Shown one piece after another: positions 46,883 through 55,537 of a stretch of 64,000 nucleotides of DNA. Source of the DNA: a virus; the IMG/VR virus record IMGVR_UViG_3300020219_000012, positions 36,343 to 100,342 of that record. One strand, given 5' to 3'. The stretch's first letter is position 1, and each line of letters opens with the position of its first letter. The position numbers were made by a program, and so were the translations under genes. The notes below the pieces were generated by a model. That model had not been told where the DNA came from, made no database searches, and saw nothing but the letters and a program-made list of their open reading frames with translations.

Positions 46883-48986
46883 GGTTCTTGGCTTTCTTGG
46901 CGGCGCGAGCAGCGTCCGCCTGGGTGAGCTTGTGGTTCGAATCGACGAGCTGAACGTAGTCCATCCAGATTCCGGGGTTGCCGGTGCCGGTGGGATTCCA
47001 GAGCGAAGAGATCCCTACGTGCGCAAAGAGTGGGTAGCGATCCAGGATGGCCTTGAGTTCTCGAGCGGCCTCCGAATCCCCTGGGCGGATGTTCAGGCGC
47101 TTCGTCAGGTCGGTCAGGACGGCAGCCTTGTTGGCGCCCAGTCCCTGGACGACCTTCGCGGCGTGGGCGTGGCGGGTATATAGCCTGTTGATCGAATGCT
47201 GGTCGCCCAGGTCATTGACCATCGCAGCCAGGCGCTGACTGCTCGGCGCACCAGGGCGATGGCTATAATGGCCATGGATATTCTCGCGCTCGAGGCGGGC
47301 CCACTGTAGCTCGACGATGAGATCGGGGAGGTCGGGGGTGCTATCCAGGATCTGCTTGGCCAGATCCTTGCGCCAGACCCGGTATTCGGTGCCAACGACC
47401 AGGGCTGGGTTGATCGGTTTTTTGTCGGTGGTCTTGTAGCCATAGACCTTCGGCATCGTGAAATCGAAGGCTCTGCAGAGGGCATCGTCGGCGATGTAGT
47501 CGGGATAGAAGTCCCTGTACTGGTCCGCCTTGAAGTTGTGGGTCACGACGTACACGTCACCCTTGTCGGGCACCCGTGACTCGGTATCCCAGTGGGCCGA
47601 GTAAGGATTCTTGTAGTGAGTTCTGGGGATGAGCTTGAAAGTAGAGACCTTGTGCTTGGGGTTGTTGACCTTCTTGGGCTTCTTGTAGGGCGCGGTATAC
47701 GGGCAGATCGAGAGGAACTCGACCCGAACGCCGACCATGCCCGAGGCCTCGATGGCCGCATCGAGGGCGATCTTGGCCTCGCCGAACGTCTTGCCCGGGG
47801 CGGGCCGAATCACGTAGTCGTTGAACGCCAGGCGATAGCCGACGAGATCCTCGCCGGTGTCATCGATTAGGAGGCGGACGTCCTTACTGACCGATATGCG
47901 GGTCGAGGCCGACCGGTTGTGGACCAGGCTGAAGTCCGCCGCGTCGTAGATGAGCTTGACGTGGGGGTCGGTGATCTCATTCCAATCCTCAGGGAACGGC
48001 AGCTCCAGGGTGTTGAGCACCTGAGCCCGCAGACGCATCTCCCAGGGAGAGATGCCGGCACCGCCGAGTGAACCCAGCGTGTGCTGGACGAACTCGTCGA
48101 CCAGGTCGTTGATCTTTTCGACCAGCGCCGCCTTGGTCCGATCGGTGTACTTGAGCTCTTCGCGGGATGCCGAGACCTGCACCTCGCCGATCCCGAAGAA
48201 GAGCGACCCTGAGATCCTGGGCATGAACTTGCCCAGCTGGTCCCGCGGCAGCTGGTCGATGTTGACCCGGTAGGGCACGCAGCCCATGACTGCGATCCAG
48301 CGGGTAGATCCGCCCTGGTCGGCCGTGCACAGGCTGCCGTGGGTCAGGATCGTGCTGGCCTCGGGAATGGGGGGCAAGATGATGTTGATGGCCGGCCGGG
48401 GGCTGTAGTGCTGAAAGAGCTGTGACGCCTTGGTGTTGAACTCGTGGACGTCGGCGGGGCGCGTGGCGATCTGGATCTCGATGCCGGTCTCGGCGGATGG
48501 CTCTTCGTGGACGAGCTGGATCTCACCCTTGTCGGATGGGTCGAGCACGGCAATATAGATTCGCTTCACCCCGCCATGGTGGCTGATGACCGTGAATGAG
48601 TCCGAGTAGGCAAAGCCGGACTTGGACCCGATGCCCAGCATGCCGACGGCATCGTTGGTGCCACGGCGCGTGGAGGCGCCGTACTGAGTGTAGATCTCGA
48701 ACACCTCGTCGCGGGACAGGCCCTTGCCGTGATCGCGCACCGTGAACAGCGGTTCGTCATAAGTCGGAACATGGATCTCGATCGGCCGATCGGCTATCCC
48801 GGCCTCGCGATGTGAGTCCCAGGCGTTGCTCGAGTACTCGCGCAGAACGGCTAAGATCTTGTCGGAGTAGATGCCCTCACGGAGCAGGCCCATGATGTGG
48901 GGGGTGTCCTTGTGGGAGATACCGAACGAGGCGCTCGCCGTCGAACCACTGCTATGAATGGCTCGCTGGTCGTCGGATGGCTTCAT
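46854..48986 (-). CDS. rIIA: rIIA-like GHKL ATPase
   Basis: 710 residues. GHKL ATP-binding motifs: N-box LREYSSNAWDSH (E50, N54), DHGKGLS (85-91) and GMLGIGSKSGFAYSD (115-129), as in Hsp90, MutL and T4 rIIA. The remaining ~580 residues are the long rIIA-type body. Paired with rIIB downstream. Probably membrane- or DNA-associated and involved in superinfection or prophage-exclusion responses. Confidence 0.78.
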   Translation of the reverse strand: MKPSDDQRAIHSSGSTASASFGISHKDTPHIMGLLREGIYSDKILAVLREYSSNAWDSHREAGIADRPIEIHVPTYDEPLFTVRDHGKGLSRDEVFEIYTQYGASTRRGTNDAVGMLGIGSKSGFAYSDSFTVISHHGGVKRIYIAVLDPSDKGEIQLVHEEPSAETGIEIQIATRPADVHEFNTKASQLFQHYSPRPAINIILPPIPEASTILTHGSLCTADQGGSTRWIAVMGCVPYRVNIDQLPRDQLGKFMPRISGSLFFGIGEVQVSASREELKYTDRTKAALVEKINDLVDEFVQHTLGSLGGAGISPWEMRLRAQVLNTLELPFPEDWNEITDPHVKLIYDAADFSLVHNRSASTRISVSKDVRLLIDDTGEDLVGYRLAFNDYVIRPAPGKTFGEAKIALDAAIEASGMVGVRVEFLSICPYTAPYKKPKKVNNPKHKVSTFKLIPRTHYKNPYSAHWDTESRVPDKGDVYVVTHNFKADQYRDFYPDYIADDALCRAFDFTMPKVYGYKTTDKKPINPALVVGTEYRVWRKDLAKQILDSTPDLPDLIVELQWARLERENIHGHYSHRPGAPSSQRLAAMVNDLGDQHSINRLYTRHAHAAKVVQGLGANKAAVLTDLTKRLNIRPGDSEAARELKAILDRYPLFAHVGISSLWNPTGTGNPGIWMDYVQLVDSNHKLTQADAARAAKKAKNHAPRLHDHS

Positions 48987-48999
48987 GCAACTACTTTCT

Positions 49000-49248
49000 T
49001 TAGTTAGCCCCGCGCAGGTGCGCGGAGGCCCGCTCGTAAAAGGCTTCGCGGTCGGGGCCGACCTGACGGGGGCAGACCTGGTTTTTGAGGATCATCTCCC
49101 AGGCGGTGGCGTACCAGCGCTCCCAGCCGGCATGGGTCGATAGCCGCACCGACGCCTTGCAGGGGCAGTCGACGAAGATCGTGACCCGACCATCTCCTTC
49201 GGGCAGGGCGGGCAGCACCAGGTCGGCCTGGCATTTGGGGCATTGCAT
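49000..49248 (-). CDS. Zinc-ribbon protein
   Basis: 82 residues. MQCPKCQADLVLPALPEG and VDCPCKASVRL make a zinc ribbon; the C-terminal half is helical (WYATAWEMILKNQVCPRQV). Between rIIA and the HTH gene. Function unknown. Confidence 0.6.
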   Translation of the reverse strand: MQCPKCQADLVLPALPEGDGRVTIFVDCPCKASVRLSTHAGWERWYATAWEMILKNQVCPRQVGPDREAFYERASAHLRGAN

Positions 49249-49256
49249 GTTCGCCG

Positions 49257-49472
49257 CTACCCCTCGATGAGCTTGTTGAGGGCCTCGACGTCGAGCCTGT
49301 GGTAGGCGCCCGAGCTGCTGTTCATGCGCTTGAGCCTGACGCCCTTCTTCCTGAACCGGGTGGCGACGGCGGAGGCGTGCTTGACGGTGATGCCGAGATG
49401 GGTAGCCACCTTATCGACGGTAGATGAGCCTTGCCAGGCGGTGACGAAGGCCGTGGGGTCGAGTTGCTTCAT
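49257..49472 (-). CDS. Helix-turn-helix-type small protein
   Basis: 71 residues. SSTVDKVATHLGITVKHASAV is an HTH, followed by a short basic segment (FRKKGVRLKRM). Lies 26 nt downstream of the primase-helicase gene, so possibly a local regulator or replication accessory. Confidence 0.6.
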   Translation of the reverse strand: MKQLDPTAFVTAWQGSSTVDKVATHLGITVKHASAVATRFRKKGVRLKRMNSSSGAYHRLDVEALNKLIEG

Positions 49473-49498
49473 GGAGATACGGTTTCCTTGGTGACAGG

Positions 49499-52400
49499 TC
49501 AGAACGGCGGCTTTTTGCCCGAGCGGGGCTTTTCATCTTCGAACACGGGCATGGGGCCCGCGTAGAAGTCATCGAGGGGCTCGAGCACCTCGCTGCGAGC
49601 CACAGCGGCAAGCCCGCCGCTCGCAAATGCCTCGCCCAGGTTGCCCCGGAAGTTGGTCGTGGCCTTCGACAGCTCTTTTAGGTAGGCATTGAAGGCCTGG
49701 CTCTTTCTCCAGATCTTGTGGTGTCGGTAAATGAGCCCCTTCTGGTTCAGGAACCGCCACAGTCTGTCCATGTCATCCTTGGGCAGGTTCAGGATGTCGG
49801 TCAAGGTTGGCTTGGTGATGAAGTCAGCTTGGTTGAGCAGGTCGATGACCACCTCGGCCTCATCGAACGACATCAGCATCTTCTTGATGGCCGAACGTCG
49901 CTCGTCGGTCAGGTTGTTGACGTCCTTGTGCTTGCGCGCGTACTCGAAGTACGCCATCGCCGGCTTGCGGTAGTTCCAGTCCATGAAGTCCGCCGCAAAG
50001 TTTACGTGCTCGATGGTGACCAGCACCTTGCGAGCATCCTTGTCAGTCGAGAACAGCCGGGCCGCAACGCTGGCGGCGATGCGGGCGATCTTGAGCCGCA
50101 GGTCTGACTTGTACGCCAGGGGCACGTCGCAGTCGTAGACCTCGCCCATCTCGCGGGCATGGAAGGCGATGCGCTCCTCGGCCTCCTCGGAGAACTCGAC
50201 GTGGTGAGGCTCGCGCGACCACACCCACAGCAACAGGCTGTGGCACAGGTCCGCGGTGTAGTTGTGCTTGAGCGCCGACGAGGTCCAGCGCCGGTTGATC
50301 ATCTCGCTGCTGACCTCGGACTTCTCCGCGACCACGGCCAGGTCCACGCGGCGCAGGTCCGAACCCTCCTTGAACATCTTCATCACGGCGCGGATGCCGC
50401 TGTTGTAGTCCGAGAGCTGGCCTTGGCCCTCGCGCGGGTTCGACAGGAAGATCATCCGGGTGCGGGCCCAGGTTTCATGGCCAACGCCCGTGCCCTGGGC
50501 GATCGCCCGGCCGTCACTGCGCACCTGGGTCAGCTTCTGGACCTCCTCCATGGGAATGCCCGAGAACTCATCGATGACCAGGAGGCGCCGATCGTTCTGC
50601 GGGATCTTGCCCCATTGCACCGTCCATTGGCTATTGATCTGGACCAGGGCAAATAGCAAGCCTGTGCGACTGGCACCCTCGCCCGCGGTCATTTCGCCCA
50701 GGCCGTAGTGCTGGATCATCCGGTCGATCATCGTGCTCTTGCCGGTGCCGGTGTCGCCGACGACGAGCAGCTCCCACCAGCCCTTGCGCACCCACTTGCC
50801 ATCCAGCTTGAAGCCGATGACCGAGTGGTAGCAGAGGTCTACCGCGATGGAGAGGTCCATGCGGCCGCCGATCTGATGGACGTTGGCGGTGAGGTCGGCA
50901 TGGATCTCCTGGAGCTTGTCCTCGACGCTCTGGCCCTCGCGCGGTCGAAACAGCTTGAGACTCTCGTAGTGGTCAGCCGTCATCACGAACTGGTCGACGT
51001 CGTTCTGCGCAGGCTCGGCCTTGTCGAATAGCAGGCAGACTCGCTGGTCCTTGGGGAAGTTGAAGACCGAGGCCTCGACCATGTACTTGCGGTTGGGCTG
51101 CAGGCCATGGCCCATGAAGAACGCCCGCTGCACCACGTGCTTGACCGCCTTGGTGGTACTGCCCTCCTCTTCGGCAGGAGCGTCGGGCCGTACCGAGGTC
51201 TGCTCCTCCATGTAGATCTGCGCGTAGTCCACCATCGGGATGAGCTGCACCTCCTCGAGGTTGGTCTGCTCGTCGTAGGTGATCCGGTTCTTGAAACACT
51301 TGGGCTGGATGCGGCAAAACGATCGGACATGTGACGTCTTTTCGTTGTTGTTGACGCCGATGAGCTCGAGCACCTTGGCGTCCTCCGCGGAGAACACGAA
51401 CTGCAGCTTGCCGTTCGCCCCGTTCTTACCCAGCGCGCAGTCGTCGCAATACTTGCCGTTGTCGACCCCGCAGGTCACCTTGCCGCGCAGCGGGATGCCG
51501 AACGGCGCGGTGGCCTTGGCCGCCACCTGCACCGGGGTCCGCACCTTGGTGCCAAGGTAGCAACCGCGACTGGCATCCGAGAGGTGCACCGTGGGGACCT
51601 CGGCCGGATCCTGATCCGACACGTTCTTGATCCAGCTGCACTTGTCCGCGCCCACACAGGCAACCTTCTCCTCGCCCGTCTTGCCCCCGTTCGCACGGAT
51701 CATCCGGCAGCTGAAGTGGAGGCTGCCGGCATAGCCCGTGTTGACCACCGAGGCTGCGTTGAGCAAGCGCCCCGGTAGCTCAGTCGGATTGGGAAAGTGC
51801 TTCTTGGTCCAGTTGGCCATCAGGTGGTTGGCCTCCTGCTTGTCGATGCCAGCGTCCACCATGAACCCAACCATCGGCAGGATGACCTTGTTGCGGTTAG
51901 GCCCGGTCGGCTTCATGCCGTTCTCGAGCATGTCCTTCATGCAGACCGGAAAGTCTGAGTCGCCGGTCAGCGGGCGGGAGATCTTGGCCCGCGGACGCAG
52001 CCGGTCCATGTCGAGGCGGACCTCGTAGAGGTCATGGAACTGACGCCACCAGGTCACCGCCTCATCGAGCGGCTCGATGTTGCTGTACTCGTGCGGGCTC
52101 CACACGTGGCTGACCGGCAACGCTTCCTCGGAAGGGAAGTCAGTGCGCGGCTCCTTGGCCCGGGTGCGGATCGCCTTGGCATCCCAGTCCAGGAGCTCAC
52201 GGCAGGTCAGCTCGTACTTGAACAGGTTAGAGCCCGCGTGCGACGAGTTCGGGATGCGCCACTGCCGGGCCCGCGAATAGACCGAGCGGTCCAGTGTCGG
52301 GATGTCCAGGTAGTCGGCCAGCTGCAAGACCGCCATCTTGACGATTGCCGTCAGGTGCCGGTGCGGAGTGATGCCGAACACCTCGGGCCGCACGATGACG

Positions 52401-52873
52401 TGGAACCCCTTCTGCCCCGAGTACCAGCACTGGATGTGCGACTGCTTGACCCCAAGGGTCATGAACCAGGAAACCACCTTCCGCGCGTCTGCCAGGCTGG
52501 ACCGCACTGAACGCATGAGCCGTTCCTCCTGGTCGCCGGACTCGTCTTCCTTGGGCTTACAGTCAAAGTCGAAAAATACGCCGTTGTAGTGCATCTGGGA
52601 CTCGGCGAAGTCCTCGTGCGAGGGCGTGGGCACGGAACCCCGTGAGACCTCCTGTGCTGCTTCCTGCGCGGCCTTACGCTCTGCCTCCAGGGTTGAGACG
52701 GCGTCCTTGAATCGTTGCACTGTGGTGAAGCACTGGACGTTGCCGGAGGGCACGACGATCCGGCTCCGGATGTCGGAGATCTTGTACCGGTGCCACACGG
52801 TGAATCGGCCTGGAACCTTGGCCAAGCCATAAGTGCCATCCACGTAGATATAGGTTTTCGAGAATTCGCTCAA
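49499..52873 (-). CDS. Primase-helicase fusion: AEP primase plus MCM-like AAA+ ATPase
   Basis: 1124 residues. N-terminal archaeo-eukaryotic primase signatures: FFDFDC (D102, D104), YSGQKGFHVIV (about 151-161) and SVYSRARQWRIPNSSH. A Cys-rich middle (C389, C406, C412; CGVDNGKYCDDC near 468-479) may hold a PriL-like or zinc OB domain. The C-terminal AAA+ part has GDTGTGKST (706-714), AGEGASRTGL, LLVIDEF (764-770), FLSNP (809-813) and GSDLRRVD (837-844), the layout of MCM helicases. Probably both primes and unwinds at the origin. It starts beside a 430-nt AT-rich region. Confidence 0.75.
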   Translation of the reverse strand: MSEFSKTYIYVDGTYGLAKVPGRFTVWHRYKISDIRSRIVVPSGNVQCFTTVQRFKDAVSTLEAERKAAQEAAQEVSRGSVPTPSHEDFAESQMHYNGVFFDFDCKPKEDESGDQEERLMRSVRSSLADARKVVSWFMTLGVKQSHIQCWYSGQKGFHVIVRPEVFGITPHRHLTAIVKMAVLQLADYLDIPTLDRSVYSRARQWRIPNSSHAGSNLFKYELTCRELLDWDAKAIRTRAKEPRTDFPSEEALPVSHVWSPHEYSNIEPLDEAVTWWRQFHDLYEVRLDMDRLRPRAKISRPLTGDSDFPVCMKDMLENGMKPTGPNRNKVILPMVGFMVDAGIDKQEANHLMANWTKKHFPNPTELPGRLLNAASVVNTGYAGSLHFSCRMIRANGGKTGEEKVACVGADKCSWIKNVSDQDPAEVPTVHLSDASRGCYLGTKVRTPVQVAAKATAPFGIPLRGKVTCGVDNGKYCDDCALGKNGANGKLQFVFSAEDAKVLELIGVNNNEKTSHVRSFCRIQPKCFKNRITYDEQTNLEEVQLIPMVDYAQIYMEEQTSVRPDAPAEEEGSTTKAVKHVVQRAFFMGHGLQPNRKYMVEASVFNFPKDQRVCLLFDKAEPAQNDVDQFVMTADHYESLKLFRPREGQSVEDKLQEIHADLTANVHQIGGRMDLSIAVDLCYHSVIGFKLDGKWVRKGWWELLVVGDTGTGKSTMIDRMIQHYGLGEMTAGEGASRTGLLFALVQINSQWTVQWGKIPQNDRRLLVIDEFSGIPMEEVQKLTQVRSDGRAIAQGTGVGHETWARTRMIFLSNPREGQGQLSDYNSGIRAVMKMFKEGSDLRRVDLAVVAEKSEVSSEMINRRWTSSALKHNYTADLCHSLLLWVWSREPHHVEFSEEAEERIAFHAREMGEVYDCDVPLAYKSDLRLKIARIAASVAARLFSTDKDARKVLVTIEHVNFAADFMDWNYRKPAMAYFEYARKHKDVNNLTDERRSAIKKMLMSFDEAEVVIDLLNQADFITKPTLTDILNLPKDDMDRLWRFLNQKGLIYRHHKIWRKSQAFNAYLKELSKATTNFRGNLGEAFASGGLAAVARSEVLEPLDDFYAGPMPVFEDEKPRSGKKPPF

Positions 52874-53303
52874 GCTGGCTCCTGAAAGGGAAGACGGAGG
52901 TGGCGGCAGGGTCCTTTTGCCGGCTCGGGACCTGTGGCCTTTTGACCGTGGAATGAACTCAATTCACCCCACCCAATCTTCTGAGACCGAAATCCCGAAA
53001 AAGAATCGTGAACTTGGTTCAATGAAAAAGAGGGATCAGAGAGAATAAGTAGAACTCATAGAAAAAGAGAAGAAAGAATATTTTAATAGAAGTCATATAT
53101 TTATATATGTCCCTTTTTTCTTACCAGTGTTCAGGTACTTAGGGATCTTCTTCTTAAGAAAGTAGTGAATAGCGACATGTAGGGGAAGATGACATCCATA
53201 ATGACCTTTGAGGATATGTATGGTCAATGTAGTCAGAAAAAGCTAAAAAACGTAATGGCCCTTACATTGTGAAGTCCTCATAAGTCGCATCACGTTTTGT
53301 CAC
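52874..53303 (-). other. AT-rich non-coding region, candidate replication origin
   Basis: About 430 nt without a plausible gene and, from about 52980, markedly AT-rich against the GC-rich surroundings. It holds two direct GAAAAAGAG repeats (53024, 53061), the near-palindrome CATATA-TTTA-TATATG (53094-53109), TTCTTAAGAA and several poly-A/T runs. It lies directly upstream of the primase-helicase gene, whose promoter must also be here. Origin assignment is inference. Confidence 0.5.
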
Positions 53304-53912
53304 TTAGCCGACTTTATCCACAGGCAAAGGGGTCGTGATCAGACCCGGATCTTGCCCCCCTTCCATGCCGATCAGGATGCGTGCAAGGCGAGCTGGGATC
53401 ATCCGGTTGCGAGACGCCAAGAGCTCGAGGGTCAGGTCTTCTGACGCGGCGCGGTAATACTGATTGCGAAGGGAGGTTCGCAGCTCAGGGGTGGTCTGCT
53501 TGCAGTAGTTCTCCCAGGCGTGAATCAGGCTCAGGTGGTCCTTGGCCACGCAGTGCTTCGTCCCGGCCGCCACGCACCGCGGGACCAACTTGACTGGGCT
53601 CTCTCCGAAGTTGGCCGGATCGGTGCGGGGGATGAGTCCGAAGTGGTACTCATAGGCAAAGCTCTGCACGGTCCGCATCCTGCCGTTGGAGTAGAAGTAG
53701 CCCCAGCCGCTGCGGTCGATCTTGCCACCCCACACCTCGCAGCGAGCCAGCTCGCGGAGGTAGGGGTCGTGGTGCTTGACCACGGTCTCGGGGACGACCT
53801 GCTTTTCAAACTTGTCCCAGTTCCGGATGATGTCGGGCGCGGGCAGGTAGCGGTCCGAGAACGGGCGCGCCGGGGCGAGGCGCCGGACCGGCGTGATCTT
53901 GAACTCCCTCAT
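53304..53912 (-). CDS. HNH endonuclease (HNH_3-type)
   Basis: 202 residues. CEVWGGKIDRSGWGYFYSNG then RTVQSFAYEYHFGLIP and KLVPRCVAAGTKHCVAKDHL reproduce the W-G-x-x-D-x-x-G-Y-G, A-Y-x-x-x-x-G and C...C...H pattern of HNH_3 homing-type nucleases. C-terminal ~70 residues are helical and basic, perhaps DNA-recognising. Freestanding beside the AT-rich candidate origin. Confidence 0.72.
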   Translation of the reverse strand: MREFKITPVRRLAPARPFSDRYLPAPDIIRNWDKFEKQVVPETVVKHHDPYLRELARCEVWGGKIDRSGWGYFYSNGRMRTVQSFAYEYHFGLIPRTDPANFGESPVKLVPRCVAAGTKHCVAKDHLSLIHAWENYCKQTTPELRTSLRNQYYRAASEDLTLELLASRNRMIPARLARILIGMEGGQDPGLITTPLPVDKVG

Positions 53913-54388
53913 GCGGCACCAAAGACCGCCCCGTACTTCTGGCAGACCTCGAGCGGCGACTCCTCGAACTGGGCGTAGAAGGCGCGGGTGGCGGCTGCGG
54001 CCGCGAGGCCCTTGGGGTATCGGCAGCCGACCTGGAGGACGAGGTTGACCCCGTCGTCCAGCTTGCGGAACAGCCGCAAGGCGGCGACCCCTTCCTCGTT
54101 GAACAGGGGCGCGCCGTCACCGCCGAACAGCTTGACGGTCTCGCCGGTGTCCATGACGACCAAGATCTGCTCGCGCAGGTAGTCGAAGCGCCAGCCGGCA
54201 TCGACCAGGGCCTTGGCCGCGCCGGCCCAGGCGTCTTCGGATTCAGGCTCGGCCAGGCAAACGATCAGCACTTCACTCGCGCGGGCTCCTTGCATGTTCC
54301 AGAACGGGTGATAGAGCGACAGCTGGTGTTGCTTGAGGACGGGCATGACGTGTTCGTCAAGCCAGGCCTTCTTGTCGAAGTCGGTCAT
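53909..54388 (-). CDS. Hypothetical alpha/beta protein
   Basis: 159 residues from an ATG overlapping the previous stop (ATGA). Regular strands and helices (SEVLIVCLAEPESEDAW; ILVVMDTGETVKLFGGDG). No catalytic motif. Coupled to the HNH gene by ATGA. Not recognised. Confidence 0.55.
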   Translation of the reverse strand: MTDFDKKAWLDEHVMPVLKQHQLSLYHPFWNMQGARASEVLIVCLAEPESEDAWAGAAKALVDAGWRFDYLREQILVVMDTGETVKLFGGDGAPLFNEEGVAALRLFRKLDDGVNLVLQVGCRYPKGLAAAAATRAFYAQFEESPLEVCQKYGAVFGAA

Positions 54389-54708
54389 GTGGACTCCGGG
54401 TTGTAGGGGATTTGTTCGCCGAGGCCGGTGGTCTGGATCCAGGGCTGGTGGCCCGCCAGCACGGCCTCGAGATAGGCGGCGATGCGAGCATTGCCCGTAC
54501 GCTGCGGGTAGTGGACGACGCCGAAGTAGTGGAGAGACCGAACCGCGCGATAGGCGCAACCCACGACGCAGAGCACCTTCTCGGGCGCCGGTGGATGAGT
54601 GACGCAGCCAGTGCGGGTTTTGGCGTCGAGCTCGGCGGTCTCGAGCTCGGCAACCTGGCTGGCATGGGCGAGCGCATTCTTCAAATCCGACGTGGTCCAA
54701 GCCGTCAT
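54385..54708 (-). CDS. Hypothetical protein
   Basis: 107 residues, started at the ATG at 54708 because AAGGAGG lies 10 nt upstream; an ATG 24 nt earlier is also possible. Helical N-terminus (SDLKNALAHASQVAELETAE) with two Cys in CVVGCAYRAV. Bases 54709-54861 contain an inverted repeat but no gene. Confidence 0.52.
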   Translation of the reverse strand: MTAWTTSDLKNALAHASQVAELETAELDAKTRTGCVTHPPAPEKVLCVVGCAYRAVRSLHYFGVVHYPQRTGNARIAAYLEAVLAGHQPWIQTTGLGEQIPYNPEST

Positions 54709-54782
54709 GGGCACGTAGCCTCCTTGGCTCATGGTTGGCCGGCGACCCTGCGCCTCGCCACGAGGGGCCGTCAACCAAACGC

Positions 54783-54807
54783 TTCCGGAAATCTCTAACC
54801 TCCGGAA
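54783..54807. repeat. Short inverted repeat in intergenic spacer
   Basis: TTCCGGA and TCCGGAA separated by 11 nt, between the genes ending at 54862 and starting at 54708. No T tract; may be an operator or RNA hairpin. Confidence 0.4.
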
Positions 54808-54861
54808 TGCTCGTGACGTGTCTTGTGGTGCGACGAGGAGAGCTCCACAACAGCTTGTGGT

Positions 54862-55296
54862 TCACCTGGGATGCAGGTGCGCCTTCTCCGATGCTGTCTG
54901 TTCTGCGTTGTCGAGGATCACCTGCGCGGCGTCTTCGCTGACGTTGAGCGACTGGGCGCCGCTGCGAATCAGTTCCTTTATCTGAGACTCATCCATGATG
55001 CCGATGCAGAGCGAGAGCATGTCGGCGAACTTCACGACGTCCGATGCGGAGCCGGCCGCGTTGTACATGTCGATCTCGAGGGCGCAGATCTTCTTCATGA
55101 GCGACGGAGTTATGTGACCCGCGAGCAGGACGTCGCTGAGCAGCGGGCCGAGGAGCAACGGCTCACTGGCCACGGTTGGCGCATAGCACCTGATGAGTCG
55201 CAGGTGCTCCTGCGCGAGTCCGGGCTTGAACTCGTTGAGCTTGGGGAAGCGGGCGGTGACAGAGAGAAGGATGTCTAGATCGGTCCGTTTTGGCAT
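54862..55296 (-). CDS. Hypothetical helical protein after repeat spacer
   Basis: 144 residues. All-helical (RTDLDILLSVTARFPKLNEF; EDAAQVILDNAEQTASEKAH). The start is 21 nt after a GGCATAAG element, with AAAAGGA as ribosome site. Lies just downstream of the 5-nt-periodic spacer. Not recognised. Confidence 0.55.
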   Translation of the reverse strand: MPKRTDLDILLSVTARFPKLNEFKPGLAQEHLRLIRCYAPTVASEPLLLGPLLSDVLLAGHITPSLMKKICALEIDMYNAAGSASDVVKFADMLSLCIGIMDESQIKELIRSGAQSLNVSEDAAQVILDNAEQTASEKAHLHPR

Positions 55297-55316
55297 GTGG
55301 ATTCCTTTTCAGAATC

Positions 55317-55324
55317 CTTATGCC
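55317..55324 (-). promoter_or_regulatory. GGCATAAG element, copy 6
   Basis: At the end of the 5-nt-periodic spacer (in phase with it), 21 nt before the ATG at 55296. Context TTAGGCATAAGG. Confidence 0.6.
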
Positions 55325-55339
55325 TAAGAAAAGCGGGGC

Positions 55340-55531
55340 AGCCCGCCAGTCCTCGCCGGCCACGCCCAACCTCGCCAGCCCTGCCTTGCCGCGCCCGACC
55401 GAACCTAACCCGACCTAACCCCGCCAGCCTGACCGTGCCATGCCATTCCCAGCGCAGCCTGACCGCGCCGAACCTAACCCTGCCAGCCTATCCTCATCAT
55501 GCCTCACACCGCCGAGCCTCGCCTTGCCATC
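55340..55531 (-). repeat. Degenerate 5-nt periodic repeat (GGNNN on minus strand)
   Basis: About 190 nt between two genes in which CC on the + strand (GG on the transcribed strand) recurs almost exactly every 5 nt, roughly 35 times; for example CC at 55399, 404, 409, 414, 419, 424, then 433, 438, 443, 448, and 458, 463, 468, 473, 478, 483. The three other bases vary. A 5-nt period does not suit a coding frame, and no gene is seen. Confidence 0.75.
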
Positions 55532-55537
55532 TGAAAA

